Assembly: GCF_037975245.1 (NCBI RefSeq)
Contig: NC_092579.1
Span: forward strand, 12,012,678-12,076,677
Reading direction: 5' to 3'
Length of the DNA stretch: 64,000 nucleotides
DNA from: Apostichopus japonicus
Taxonomy: Eukaryota > Echinodermata > Holothuroidea > Aspidochirotida > Stichopodidae
Part shown: piece by piece, positions 38,338-49,605 of the stretch
How the letters are laid out: each line of letters begins with the position of its first letter
How positions within the stretch are numbered: the first letter of the stretch is position 1
The notes under the pieces: generated by a model
What the model was told of the DNA's origin: nothing
What the model saw: only the letters and a program-made list of their open reading frames with translations
The model's database searches: none
Made by a program: the position numbers and the translations under genes

Positions 38338-39090
38338 TAGGTCGCTAATAGAGAAAATCCTTACGTAATAATGGTCAGAGGTCCGTCTTTGAGCCATCGT
38401 ACTATATAATTGTGCTGTAGAAAGGGCGCCACCCACTAGCCAGTCGCTAATAGCGCATATCCTTATGTAAGAGTGGTCAGCCAAACGGTTCAACAATAGA
38501 TATGTGATGTTGCCATGGTGCGTCTCGTTAGCTAATAGGGAAAATCGTAACGTAATAATGGTCAGAAGTCCGTCTTTGAGGCTTCATACTATATATTTGT
38601 GCCGTAGAAAGGGCGCCGCCTTCTAGCCGGTCGCCAATAGCGCACAGTATCCTTATATAAGAGTGGTCAGCCAAACGTTTCACCAATAGATTTGTTATGT
38701 TGCCATTGTGCGTCTCGTTAGCTAATAGGGAAAATCGTTACGTAATAATGGTCAGAGGTCCGTCTTTGAGCCAACATACTTTATATTTGTGCTGTAGAAA
38801 TGGCGCCACCTTCTAGCTGGTCGCTAATAGTGCATATCCTTATGTAAGAGTGGTCAGCCAAACTTTTCAAGAATAGATTTGTTATGTTGCCATTGTGCGT
38901 CTCGTTAGCTAATAGGGAAAATCGTTACGTTATAATGGTCAGAGGTCCGTCTTTGAGCCAACATACTTTATATTTGTGCTGTAGAAATGGCGCCACCTTC
39001 TAGCCGGTCGATAATAGTGCATATCCTTATGTAAGAGTGGTCAGCCAAACTTTTCAACAATAGATTTGTTATTTTGCCATTGTGCGTGTC
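38338..39090. repeat. Tandem array of about 188-bp units, four copies
   Basis: The landmark atggtcaga occurs at 38371, 38558, 38748 and 38935. Shared text includes ggtccgtctttgagccaaca and agagtggtcagccaaac. No coding potential or known family. Confidence 0.85.
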
Positions 39091-39235
39091 GTTGGCATTC
39101 TAAGTTACACGACATGCCTCTACACGTGCTTTATATAAGGCCGATCTCACCATGTCCCGTTATCCAAAGTTTGATTACTTTCCAGTGGCTGTAAAAGATG
39201 AGCCATGTTAGAGGACCCAGTCAGCGTAAAAAGCA

Positions 39236-39372
39236 ATTATACTTCTGGCTGGACTCGAACCGACAACATTTGAATTAGGAGTGAGATGATTTGCATTGTT
39301 TAAGCGGTCCCAAGTGCAAACGAATTGTACCTCTGACGGGACTCGAACCCGCAACCGTTGAATTAGGAGTGC
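39236..39372 (-). pseudogene. Two tRNA-Arg 3'-half remnants
   Basis: Positions 39236-39278 and about 39328-39372 carry T-arm and anticodon-side sequence only, with changed bases (gaattaggagtg instead of gaattagaagtcc). Similar halves precede most intact genes, near 46984, 48108, 48970, 51730, 53193, 54330 and 58018. Confidence 0.75.
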
Positions 39373-39415
39373 GATGATATGCATTTTGTAAGCGGTCCCA
39401 AGTGCAAAAGAATTG

Positions 39416-39489
39416 TACCCCTGGCGGGACTCGAACCCGCAACCTTTGAATTAGAAGTCCAATGCGCTTTCCGATTGCGCCACAGAGGC
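39416..39489 (-). tRNA. tRNA-Arg(TCT), intronless
   Basis: Full 74-nt cloverleaf with acceptor GCCTCTG/CAGGGGT and discriminator A. The anticodon loop is CTTCTAA with no intron, and A and B boxes are canonical. A TTTT run follows about 6 nt downstream on the minus strand, as expected for Pol III termination. Confidence 0.9.
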
Positions 39490-39734
39490 GGCACACTTAA
39501 AATCATGAATTTATGCAAGACCATATTCTTAATATGGTATATAGTCTTAAGCACAAGAACAGCTCTAGTGCAAGTAACTGAGAGTCAAAAGTGAAAAGTG
39601 GTATCGAATACAAGCTGGACTGACAAACTTTATATCAATAACAACGACACATAAAGTGAAAAACACTCAGTTAGTAAACGACGAAAACGCTTATAGGCTG
39701 TTGAATTTTTTACTATTATTATTATTATTTTCAG

Positions 39735-41316
39735 TTTGATTTGATTTGATTTATTTATTTGTTTTTCACGTGTAAATTTACAATGTGAAGGAAGTCTTCC
39801 AAAAAGCGTACAACAGCTTAACAAAGTAGAAGACTCCCTGTATTAAGGAAAGAAGAAAAGTATTTACATAACAATACAAAATAGAATAATTCGACAATCA
39901 ATGAATACTATATATGGTGATAATATTTACGATAATGATTTGTTATCGTGCAAATGAATGGGTGACTTATTAATATCTGGATATAGCGTCTTTGGTCAGA
40001 TGCTTTTTGAATATTTTACTGGATACTTTGGTTTTGAAGCTCTCTGTTATGGAATTCCATGTCTTTATTGCACGATTTCTAAGACGAAGCCTCCCAATTG
40101 ATGTTTTATAAGAAAAGTAATGTGCATTATCAGCATTCCGTGTGTTGTGGTGATGTATCACACTGTTACTAGTTAAAAAATCATGAAATGTGTTTGGCAA
40201 TAAACCATTCCATGCCTTATATGCAAACGTGGCAAGATTTACACGAAAAATGTCGGTAACTTTTAATAAGTTGAGATTCTTGAAAAGTTGATTTGTGTGT
40301 TCACGAGGTGCAACACGTGAAATGTGGCGCATGGCTTTCTTTTGGATAATAATAAGAGGATGAAGATTGGTTTCTGGCGTGCCAGACCAGATAATTGAAC
40401 AATATGAGATGTGTGGAACGACCAAAGTTTGGTAGAGAGTCTTTAATATGCGCTCTGGTAGGAGAAATTTCAACTTTGATAAAATCCCAACGCTTTTCGC
40501 TGCTTTCCTGCATACTGTAGAAATGTGCTCATGCCACGAAAGCTTATGATCAATATATACACCTAAAAACTTAGTAGTATAAACTTGTTTTAGAATTATA
40601 CCACCCATGGTGATATCTTTATCCCAGCTAAAATTTCTGGAAGTATTAAACGCAATATAATTAGTTTTGCCAATATTAAGTGATAGTTTATTGGCAGAAA
40701 ACCAGTTATTAAATTTACTTAGTTCATTAGAAATTTGAATATGGAATGAATTTGCATTTATATCTGAATCGAAGAAAATACTCGTATCATCAGCAAATAA
40801 TGTAATGTTTGCAAATTTAGAAATTTGGCAGATGTCATTGACATATAAAATGAACAGCAATGGGCCTAAAATTGAACCCTGTGGGACACCGCATTGAATT
40901 TCTGCAATACGAGAAGTAGAGCTTTTGTAAGAGGTATATTGATAACGATTTGTAATATAACTGTCTATCCAATTCAGTGTTGTTCCTCTAATACCGTAGT
41001 GGTGCAATTTACTCATTAAGATCACGTGATCAATAGTGTCGAAAGCCTTTGAGAGGTCTAGAAATACACCAATGCAAGTTTTATTGTTATCTAAGCTGCT
41101 GGATAATTTGTCAATAGCATCTGCCAATGCAAGTTCAGTAGAGTGATCTGCTCTAAAACCATATTGCTGATTACATAGAATATCATGCTTGTTAAGAAAA
41201 TTAAAAATACGATTAAACATAAGCCTTTCAATTATTTTAGAAAAGCACGACAACAATGATATAGGCCGGTAATTTTCGTAATTATCTTTGTCACCCTTTT
41301 TATACACCGGTATAAC
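39735..41316 (-). mobile_element. LINE-A, 3' part (CR1/Jockey superfamily)
   Basis: Reverse transcriptase on the minus strand, about 41310-39970. It has NYRPISLLSCFSKIIERLMFNR, YGFRADHSTELALADA, FLDLSKAFDTIDH, GVPQGSILGPLLF and the FADDT active site, then the C-terminal thumb (KTWNSITESFK) and a 3' UTR hairpin at 39789-39840 with a (AAATC)n-like tail. The frame is open from the RT core to the stop. The 5' side is cut by a TIR element at 41317; the LINE resumes at 44068-44127. No endonuclease domain is present. Confidence 0.92.
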
Positions 41317-41362
41317 CATAGGCGTACGAGGCGGGGGGCAGGGGGGCAGACTGCCCCCCCAA

Positions 41363-41524
41363 ATTTCCAGAGGACAAGAAATTCGGGCAAAAGTCCTGAA
41401 ATATTCGGGCAGCCTAAGAGGAGAAAAAAAAATATATACATATATATATAGCCTATATATTTTTTTTCTAGGCTGCCCGAATTTTTCAGGACTTTTGCCC
41501 GAATTTCTTGTCATCTGGAAATAT
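41363..41524. repeat. Long imperfect hairpin inside TE1
   Basis: About 75 bp (atttccagaggacaagaaat ... gcagcctaagaggagaaa) recurs inverted at 41450-41524 after an AT-rich loop. A shorter GGGGGGCAG/CTGCCCCCC palindrome sits at 41341-41360. Confidence 0.8.
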
Positions 41525-41706
41525 ATATATATATAAATATGCAGTAGCTTGCCCGAATCTTTTTCAAATTTTTGCCCGACAATCCCATGATTTTCTTTAT
41601 TTAGCATCATGATGCCCGAATATTTCCGTGTAACACCACCGTAAGCGCAGTTCATCTGAGCTACCACGCTTTTTGCACGATCATTTTTTTTCTAACTAGT
41701 CAATTG

Positions 41707-42871
41707 CAGGTGCGTATCCAGGGGGGGGGGGGCGTTGGGGGCGCGCGCCCCCCGGGTAAGAAAAAGAGGAGAGAAAAAACTTTTACATTAGTTATGGCGA
41801 ATTAGGGGCTGCACCACCGCCGCGCAGTGGCGGAGCGTCCATACGGTCAGGGGGGGGGGCGGATGGACTGCTGGCGCCTTTTTCAGCTCTTGACCACTTT
41901 TTACTTATTCTAGATTATTGACTTTTTTATTGCGCTCTCATCTACTTATTGACATTTGTCACATTTTGTTGGTGTAATTTGGCGATGACACCTTACTCTT
42001 CGTTTATCTGCATATTAGCCAGGCCCGGAAAGGGTCATTTCCGGCGATCTAGGGAGTATCTTTACTCAAAAATTTCCTGTACGCTACGCGCCAACTAGTG
42101 GTGGCGCTCCGCTTAGATAGTGTCGAAAGCGCCCCTACAGACCATTCTCGCACTCCTGACCAATACCCCTAGCTCCGCAACTGCCGCCGCGCCTCCTACG
42201 CCTATGTGTGTAGTTTCGGTTTCGGAAATATCTGCTATTTTTTCATTTCCTTCAACCAAGTTTTATAATAGCCGTTATAAGAGGTTTTAATATTTGTACA
42301 TCAATAAATTAACTGTGTCTGAATTTTCGAAAATTTCTGACCAACATTCTGCATCACACTTCCCTCTACTCGTGCAATTTTGACCAGTCTGTTAGGGGTT
42401 GAAGGAAGTTTTTCTGTATTGGTTGTCCATAGATGAAATTTTGTACAACATTATGGGTATGTTTTGAAGTGAGTTTATTCACGAGAAATGTGAATTTTCA
42501 AATTCTGAACAAATACGGGGCTTAAATCCTTGAAAAGTGGGGCTGACGGGTATTGTGGGCCGCGACGTAGAATCACCTACAAAAGCAAAGACCCACAGGA
42601 GATGCGATCAGGTCGAACATGATGTGTGCCGGCTTGACAATCTTCAAAAAGGTTATGGATGGAAAAAAAAACTATTAGGAAATACTTGGTTCTCAGGCAA
42701 TAAGTGTACATCTGGTTGGTCATTTCAAGACCGAGAAGTGCCGTTTCCGGTGATCTGGGGGGGGTTTCAAAACAAGAAATTTTCTTGTACGCTGCGCGCC
42801 AACCGATGGTGGCGCTCCGCTTAGATAGTAATTCGCGCCCCCCGGGTTTGAAAATCCTGGATACGCGCCTG
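41707..42871. mobile_element. TE2: nested TIR element
   Basis: Ends CAGGTGCGTATCCAGG and, inverted at the right, CAGGCGCGTATCCAGG. AATTG lies on both sides, so the target duplication is at least 5 bp. It carries TE3 (41825-42183) and one module copy at about 42733-42830. No ORF of known family. Confidence 0.7.
41825..42183. mobile_element. TE3: 359-bp MITE nested in TE2
   Basis: Terminal CAGTGGCGGAGCGTCC and, inverted at the right, CAGTTGCGGAGCTAG. The target duplication CCGCCGCG is perfect (41817-41824, 42184-42191). The interior matches the 59876-60278 element in opposite orientation. It has one module copy at about 42022-42118. Confidence 0.88.
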
Positions 42872-42887
42872 AATTGTATACCTGGAC

Positions 42888-43529
42888 CAAGGGCGGCGGA
42901 ACCGGGGGGGGGGACGTACCCCCCCACCTTTCCTCAGGTTAAAAATGTGCCTTTTTTCTACATAAAAATTGAGGTGCCTCAAGTTAGCAAGAGGCCAGGG
43001 AACCAGAATGAACACTCGGGAAGGGCCGTTTCCGGCCATCTGAGGGGTTTGTAAAACCAAAAATTTTATAGTACGCTCCGCGCCAACCGATGGTGGCGCT
43101 CCGCTCAGATAGTCGTGCATACAACTTTGCAAATCCTGACTAACCCCGTGACATTTAATGAATTTCTGTGGGTCAAACTCAAAGCTATTTCGAATGGAAA
43201 AAATTTGTTAAGATATTAACCAGAAAAAAATCTAATTCGGAAGATTCCTACATTAGCAACTAGCATGATTTCACCTCATTTTGTCTCAAAAGAAAACTTG
43301 TTCCTTGTTTCCCAATTTGCGCATTGGATATTGCAGTGATAGTATGCATATTTTCCTTTTGGGGGGGGGGGGGGGGCGTTGATGGAGTGATGTGTATACA
43401 CAAGTAAGATAATACAATAAGAGTTATAAAGGGTACTAAATATAAGGCTGCATAAGTCCAATCGAATTTCTGCAAAGTGCCCTTTGATGTTGGTGCCCCC
43501 CCAGATTAAAAGTGCTTCCGCCGCCCTTG
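42888..43529. mobile_element. TE5: 642-bp TIR element with perfect 8-bp target duplication
   Basis: The ends are CAAGGGCGGCGGAA and its exact inverse. Target duplication ACCTGGAC at 42880-42887 and 43530-43537. One module copy at about 43018-43118. Non-autonomous. Confidence 0.9.
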
Positions 43530-44067
43530 ACCTGGACATCCCCAACATGAGTTGGTGTGGGGGGGGGGAGGGTGCCCGCAAGCCTAGAAGTACAGGTTTA
43601 TCGTATTCTTTGTGATGTTTTATACTTTTTTGTGAGACAAATTGCAGTCTCACCCGACACAGCTTCATTATCCCGCCTACTGTCGTTTAACAATGTATGT
43701 TTTTATGGAGGTAGCTGAGTACTGTGTTAAAATAATAAATAAGGTAACTAAATATGAGCTTAAAAATTATACTGTCCCATTTTTCCCCTTCAAAGTGATG
43801 TTACCATTTTTTCTTCTTCTAATTTACCAAATTTTTGGGGAAGTGTAAATTTCTAAAACGTGAGATTATAAAATAAAGAATGTTTAGATGCAACTTGCAA
43901 GGCCTCTGAAGTGCCGTTTCCGGCAATCTGAGAGGCATTGTGTGCCAAAAATTTTCTTGTACGCTACGCGCCAACCGATGGTGGCGCTCCGCTTAGATAG
44001 TGTCACGGGAACTTTCGGGCACAAAAAGTTCTGCCCCCCCAAACTGAAATGGTCCCGTACGCCTATG

Positions 44068-44127
44068 GGTATAACTTTTGAAACTTTTAATTTATCTGGA
44101 AACGTGCCAGTTTGAAAAGACAAATTG
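44068..44127 (-). mobile_element. LINE-A, 5' continuation beyond TE1
   Basis: Matches the sequence that precedes the RT start in the plus-strand LINE-A copy at about 45060-45112. It ends at gacaaattgc, a 5' truncation. The junction is followed by two copies of ggatcatgcatgcagatta (44138-44180). Confidence 0.8.
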
Positions 44128-44319
44128 CATGATCTTAGGATCATGCATGCAGATTAGGATCATGCATGCAGATTAGGATCTTAGGAATGAATGAAGTGCC
44201 TTTTAGGATGTCTGATATCCTGGAATAGTTTACTCTGAAGATAATGATTTTACGCAGAACTACTGCAACCAAACTTTCAGGAGATCAGCTGTGTTAGCGA
44301 TTCCAATAGCAAAGAAATG

Positions 44320-44386
44320 TACTTCAGACGGGACTCGATCCCGCAACCTTTGAATTAGAAGCGCTTTCCGATTGCGCCACAGAGGC
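44320..44386 (-). pseudogene. tRNA-Arg(TCT) pseudogene
   Basis: Lacks six bases of the anticodon stem (gaagcgctttcc instead of gaagtccaatgcgctttcc) and has a weakened acceptor 3' side (acttcag). Confidence 0.85.
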
Positions 44387-44558
44387 GGTACACTTACGTT
44401 GAGCCAATATTTTACCTCTAGACAGTACGCCCCCCCCCCAAAAAAAAAGAAGAATAAATGAAAACAAATAAAAACTATAGTAAATAACACACACAGCTAG
44501 GAATTTCTATTTGTGTTGATTTAGACTGGAGTTGATATCACCGAGTACAAAACAGTGA

Positions 44559-44632
44559 CACCCCTGACGGGACTCGAACCCGCAACCTTTGAATTAGAAG
44601 TCCAATGCGCTTTCCGATTGCGCCACAGGGGC
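44559..44632 (-). tRNA. tRNA-Arg(TCT), intronless, GCCCCTG type
   Basis: Acceptor GCCCCTG/CAGGGGT with only a terminal G-U pair; discriminator G. Boxes are intact and a TTTT run follows downstream (from gtacaaaac). Confidence 0.92.
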
Positions 44633-44985
44633 GACACGCTGTACTAACAAGCCATTGATATATAACACAAAATGACTCATCCAAGCTGTTATTAAAATTA
44701 AAAGGTGTTACGTCTCTGTTTTTTATCTTTTATTTGTGATAGAAGCTGATGTTGGCATTCTAAGTTACGCCAATTGGTACAAAATATTCACACATGCCTC
44801 TACACGTGCTTTATATAAGGCCGATCTCACCATGTCCCGTTTACCCAACCCTTCTTCCCCTGAAGCTAAAGCTTCGGCCTCGAAAAAAAATACGTTCTGA
44901 CACGGTATAAAAGTTTGATTACTTTCCAGTGGCTGAAAAAGATGAGCCATGTAAGAGGACCCAATCAGCCTAAAATACATTTATA

Positions 44986-46673
44986 CATTATTATTAGAAT
45001 ACATTATTAAGCATATTATCCCTTTTATTACAAAACCACTGGCCCATATTTGCAATTTGTCATTTCAAACTGGCACTTTTCCAGATAAATTAAAAGTTTC
45101 AAAAGTTATACCGGTGTATAAAAAGGGTGACAAAGATAATGACCGGCCTATATCATTGTTGTCATGCTTTTCTAAATAATTGAAAGGCTTATGTTCAATC
45201 GTGTTTTTAATTTTCTTAACAAGCATGATATTCTATGTGATCAGCAGTATGGTTTTAGAGCATATCACTCTACTGAACTTGCATTGGCAGATGCTGATTG
45301 ACAAATTATACAACAGCTTAGATAACAATAAAACTTGCATTGTTGTATTTCTTGACCTTTCAAAGGCTTTCGACACTATTGATCATGTTATCTTAATGAG
45401 TAAATTGCACCACTACGGTATTAGAGGAACAGCACTGAATTGGATAGACAGTTATATTACAAATCCTCTTCAATATGCCTCTTACAAAAACACTATACTT
45501 CTCATATTGCAGAAATTCAATGCGGTGTCCCACAGGGTTCAATTTTAGGCCCATTGCTTTTCATTTTATATGTCAATGACATCTGCCAAATTTCTAAATT
45601 TGCAAACATAACATTATTTGCCGATGATAGGCCTACAAGCATTTTCTTCGAATCAGATGTAGATGCAAATTCATTTCCATATTAAAATTTCTAATGAACT
45701 AAGTAAATTTAATAACTGGTTTGCTGCCAATAAACTATCACTCAATATTGACAAAACTAATTATATTGAGTTTAATACTTCCAGAAATTTTAGCTGGGAT
45801 AAAGATATCACCATGGGTGGTATAATCCTAAAACAAGTTTATACTACTAAGTTTTTAGGTGTATAAGCTTTCGTGGCATCAGCACATTTTTACAGTATGC
45901 AGGAAAGCAGCGAAAAGCGTTGGGATTTTATCAAAATTGAAATTTCTCCTACCAGAGCGCATATTAAAGACCCTCTACCAAACTTTGGTCGTTCCACACA
46001 TCTCAAATTGTTCAATTATTTGGTCTGGCACGCCAGAAACAAATCTTTATCCGCTTATTATTCTCCAAAAGAAAGCCATGCGCCATATTTCACGTGTTGC
46101 ATCTCGTGAACACACAAATCAACTTTTCAAGAAGCTCAACTTATTAAAAGTTACCGACATGCATTATTCGTGTAAATCTTGCCACGCTTGCATATAAGGC
46201 ATGGAATGGATTATTGCCTAACACATTTCATGATTTTTTAACTAGTAACAGTGTGATACATCACAACACACGGAATGCTGATAATGCACATTACTTTCCT
46301 TATTAAACATCAATTGGGAGGCTTCGTCTTAGAAATCGTGCAATAAAGACATGGAATTCCATAACAGAGAGCTTCAAAACCAAAGTATTCAGTAAAATAT
46401 TCAAAAAGCATCTAACCAAAGACGTAATATCCATTTATTAATAAGCCATCCATTCATTGGCACGATAACAAATTATTATTGTAAATATTATCATCATTTA
46501 GTATTCATTGATCGTCAAATTATTCTATTTTGTATTTATATGTAAATACTTTTCTTCTTTTCTTTATACAGGGAGTCTTCTACTTTGTTAAGCTGTTGTA
46601 CGCTTTTTGGAAGACTTCCTTCACATTGTAAATTTACACGTGAAAAACAAATAAATCAAATCAAATCAAATCA
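44986..46673 (+). mobile_element. LINE-A, second copy, frame-broken
   Basis: The RT is readable in several frames: FLDLSKAFDTIDH at about 45348, CGVPQGSILGPLLF at about 45520, FADD near 45618 with a short insertion right after, then thumb segments to about 46430. The 3' UTR hairpin is at 46571-46619 and the tail is (TCAAA)n. At least three frameshifts or internal stops, so inactive. It is inserted in block S/tRNA sequence: a tRNA remnant (46675-46710) follows directly. Confidence 0.9.
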
Positions 46674-46674
46674 A

Positions 46675-46710
46675 GCTCGCAACCTCGCTTTCCAAATGCG
46701 CCACAGGGGC
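46675..46710 (-). pseudogene. tRNA-Arg remnant at a LINE-A 3' junction
   Basis: Only the D arm and acceptor 5' side remain (gcgccacaggggc read in plus orientation), with a piece of T-arm sequence fused to it. Confidence 0.65.
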
Positions 46711-47075
46711 GACAGGCTGATATTAAAATGAAGAAGTGTTAAGTCGTTGTTTTTGTTTTCTATAGAAGCGGATGTTTGCATTCTAAGTTACACGACATGC
46801 CTCTACACGTGCTTTATATAAGGCCGATCTCACCATGTCCCATTTATCCAACCCTTCTTCCCTCGGAAGCGAAAGCTTCGGCCTCGAAAAAGTTTACGCT
46901 CTGACACGGTCTAAAAGTTTGATTACTTTCCAGTGGCTGAAAAAGATGAGCCATGTAAGAGGACCCAGTCAACCTAAAAAACCATTATACTTCTGACGGG
47001 ACTCGAACCCGCAACATTTGAATTAGGAGTGAGATGATTTGCATTGTGTAAGCGGTCCCAAGTGCAAAAGAATTG

Positions 47076-47149
47076 TACCCCTGACGGGACTCGAACCCGC
47101 AACCTTTGAATTAGAAGTCCAATGCGCTATCCGATTGCGCCACAGAGGC
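47076..47149 (-). tRNA. tRNA-Arg(TCT), intronless
   Basis: 74 nt, acceptor GCCTCTG/CAGGGGT. The D loop reads GGATAGC (plus ctatcc) rather than the ggaaagc of most copies, which matches the two intron-bearing genes. TTTT run downstream. Confidence 0.92.
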
Positions 47150-47742
47150 GGCACACTTACAATCATGATTTTATACAAGACCATATTCTTTATATGGTAT
47201 AGTCTTAAGCCCAAGAACAGCTCTAGTGAAAGTAACTGAGGGTGAAAGGTGAAAAGTGGTATCGAATACAAAACTGGACTAACCAATTTTATATCAATAA
47301 CAACGACACATAAAGTGAAAAACACACAGTTAGTAAACGACGAAAACGCTCATAAGCTGTTGATTTTTTTGCTATTATTATCATTTTCAGTTATGATCTT
47401 AGGAATGAATGAAGTGCCTTTTAGGATGTCTGACATCCTGGAATGGTTTACTCTTAAGATAATGATTTTACGCAGAACTTAATTCTTTATACGCTAGAGT
47501 GAATGATGCCCCCCCCTTCTTTCAGTTAAAAGGCAATCCATTCTACAAAACAGTAATAAGTAAACAAAAGTATACAACATATAAACAACATTTACATAGT
47601 GGAAATAAATAGGAAATGCGTTTTACGGAGCTCGAGAAATACTTTCCCCTCGTCTTTCAAATTTATTGCAGTTAACACGAGGGCCTGCAACCAAACTTGC
47701 AGGAGATCAGCTGTGTTAGCGATCCCAAGTGCAAAAGAATTG

Positions 47743-47816
47743 TACCCCTGACGGGACTCGAACCCGCAACCTTTGAATTAGAAGTCCAATGCGCTATCCG
47801 ATTGCGCCACAGAGGC
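47743..47816 (-). tRNA. tRNA-Arg(TCT), intronless
   Basis: Same sequence as the 47076 gene, including the GGATAGC D loop; TTTT run in the caaaagaattg 3' flank. Confidence 0.92.
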
Positions 47817-48211
47817 GGCACACTTTACAATCATTTATGCAAGACCATATCTTTTATTTGTGATAGAAGCTGATGTTGGCATTCTAAGTTGCGCCAATTG
47901 GTACCAAATACTTCCCACATGCCTCTACACGTGCAAGGCCGATCTCACCATGTCCCGTTTATCCAACCCTTCTTCTCCCGTAAGCGAAAGCTTCGGCCTC
48001 GAAAATTTACGTTCTGATACGGTCTAAAAGTTTGATTACTTTCCAGTGGCTGAAAAAAATGAGCCACGTAAGAGGACCCAATCAACCTAAAAAAACATTT
48101 ATACTACTGTCGGATCTGGAATCCGGAACCGTTGAATTAGACCGTGATATGATTTGCCTTGAACGTTTCAAGAGATGAGCCGTGTAAGCGATCCCAGGTG
48201 CAAAAGAATTG

Positions 48212-48285
48212 TACCCCTGGCGGGACTCGAACCCGCAACCTTTGAATTAGAAGTCCAATGCGCTTTCCGATTGCGCCACAGAGGC
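48212..48285 (-). tRNA. tRNA-Arg(TCT), intronless
   Basis: GCCTCTG type with a C-G closed T stem (GCGGG/CCCGC). TTTT run follows. Confidence 0.9.
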
Positions 48286-48462
48286 GGTACACTTACGTTG
48301 AGTCAATATCTTATCTCTAAACCCCTCGCCTACGCCCCATAAAAGAATAAATGAAAACAAATAAAAACCAGCAAATATCAAAATGTGCAACACACACAGC
48401 TAGGAATTTCTATTTTTTGTTGATTTAGACTGGAGTTGATATCACCGAGTACAAAATATTTA

Positions 48463-48618
48463 CACCCCTGGCGGGAATCGAACCCGCAATCTTTGAATGA
48501 GAAATCCAGTGCGTTTTTTTTTCTTTTATTGGGAGATAAGCCCACTGGCTCATCCATGCTCAAATGTATTTACAAGAAATGCGCTTTCCAATGCGCGTTC
48601 CGATTGCGCCACAGGGGC
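48463..48618 (-). pseudogene. tRNA-Arg(TCT) split by a short retroposon
   Basis: The T-arm half (48463-48513) and acceptor/D half (about 48589-48618) are separated by about 75 bp ending in T-rich sequence. On the minus strand the insert carries GAGCCAGTGGGCT, AATAAAA and an A tail. It disrupts the anticodon stem. Confidence 0.85.
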
Positions 48619-49079
48619 GACACGCTGTACTAACAATCCATAGATATATCATAGAAAATGACTCATCCAAGCTTTTATTAAAATTAATAGGTGTTACGTG
48701 TCTGTTTTTTAATCTTTTATTTGTGATAGAAGCTGATGTTGGCATTCTAAGTTACGCCAATTGGTACAAAATAATTACACATGCCTCTACACATGCTTTA
48801 TATAAGGCCGATCTTACCATGTCCCGTTTATCCAACCCTTCTTCTCCCGTAAGCGAAAGCTTCGGCCTCGAAAGTTTACGTTCTGATACGGTCTAAAAGT
48901 TTGATTACTTTCCAGTGGCCGCAAAAGATGAGCCATGTAAGAGGACCCAATCAGCCTAAAATACATTTATACTACTGTCGGATCTCGAATCCGCAACCGT
49001 TGAATTAGACCGTGAGATGATTTGCCTTGAACGTTTCAAGAGATGAACCGTGTTAGCGATCCCAGGTGCAAAAGAATTG

Positions 49080-49152
49080 TACCCTGGCGGGACTCGAACC
49101 CGCAACCTTTGAATTAGAAGTCCAATGCGCTTTCCGATTTCGCCAGAGAGGC
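49080..49152 (-). pseudogene. tRNA-Arg(TCT), decayed
   Basis: The acceptor 3' side has lost one C, the A box is TGGCGAAATCGG, and the 5' acceptor is changed (gccagagaggc in plus). Probably not folded. Confidence 0.7.
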
Positions 49153-49329
49153 GGTACACTTACGTGGAGTCAATATCCTATCTCTAGACCCCTCGCCTAC
49201 GCAACATAAAAGAATAAATGAAAACAAATAAAAACCAGCAAATATCAAAATGTGCAACACATACAGCTAGGAATTTCTAATTTCTGTTGATTAAGACTGG
49301 AGTTGATATCACCGAGTACAAAACATTTA

Positions 49330-49492
49330 CACCCCTGGCGGGAATCGAACCCGCAACCTTTGAATGAGAAATCCAATGCGGTTTTTTTTCCCCTCTCTTT
49401 TATTGGAATATGAGCCCACTGGCTCACCCATGCTCAAATGTATTTACAAGAAATGCGCTTTCCAATGCGCGTTCCGATTGCGCCACAGGGGC
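49330..49492 (-). pseudogene. tRNA-Arg(TCT) split by a short retroposon
   Basis: Same insertion point and insert type as the 48463 copy (gatgagcccactggctca-like core, CT-rich left end). Confidence 0.85.
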
Positions 49493-49605
49493 GACACGCT
49501 GTACTAACAATCCATAGATATATCATAGAAAATGACTCATCCAAGCTTTTATTAAAATAAATAGGTGTTACGTGTCTTTTTTTATCTTTTATTTGTGATA
49601 GAAGC

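Larger units (their letters stand above)
41317..44067. mobile_element. TE1: composite TIR element, 8-bp target duplication GGTATAAC
   Basis: The ends are CATAGGCGTACG and its inverse at 44067. The target duplication GGTATAAC lies at 41309-41316 and 44068-44075 and interrupts LINE-A. It contains nested elements TE2 (41707-42871) and TE5 (42888-43529), a long hairpin at 41363-41524 and one hairpin module at 43905-44003. No transposase was recognised, so it is non-autonomous. The 8-bp duplication suits hAT-like or P-like transposition. Confidence 0.85.

Noticed and set aside
42537-43132. Overlapping ORFs on both strands, about 95-116 codons
   Set aside because: They are translations of the shared TIR-element module (LSKRSATIGW-type peptides) and G-rich stretches, common artefacts of such elements.
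48108-48160. Additional tRNA genes at each gtcggatctggaatccgg-type site
   Set aside because: These hold only a diverged 3' half without a D arm or acceptor 5' strand; counted as remnants.
48564-48896. 110-codon ORF with related frames at 52355, 54050 and 57706
   Set aside because: These are readings of block S; frames start in tRNA or LINE-free flank and differ among copies, with stops in others. Kept as a repeat, not a gene.
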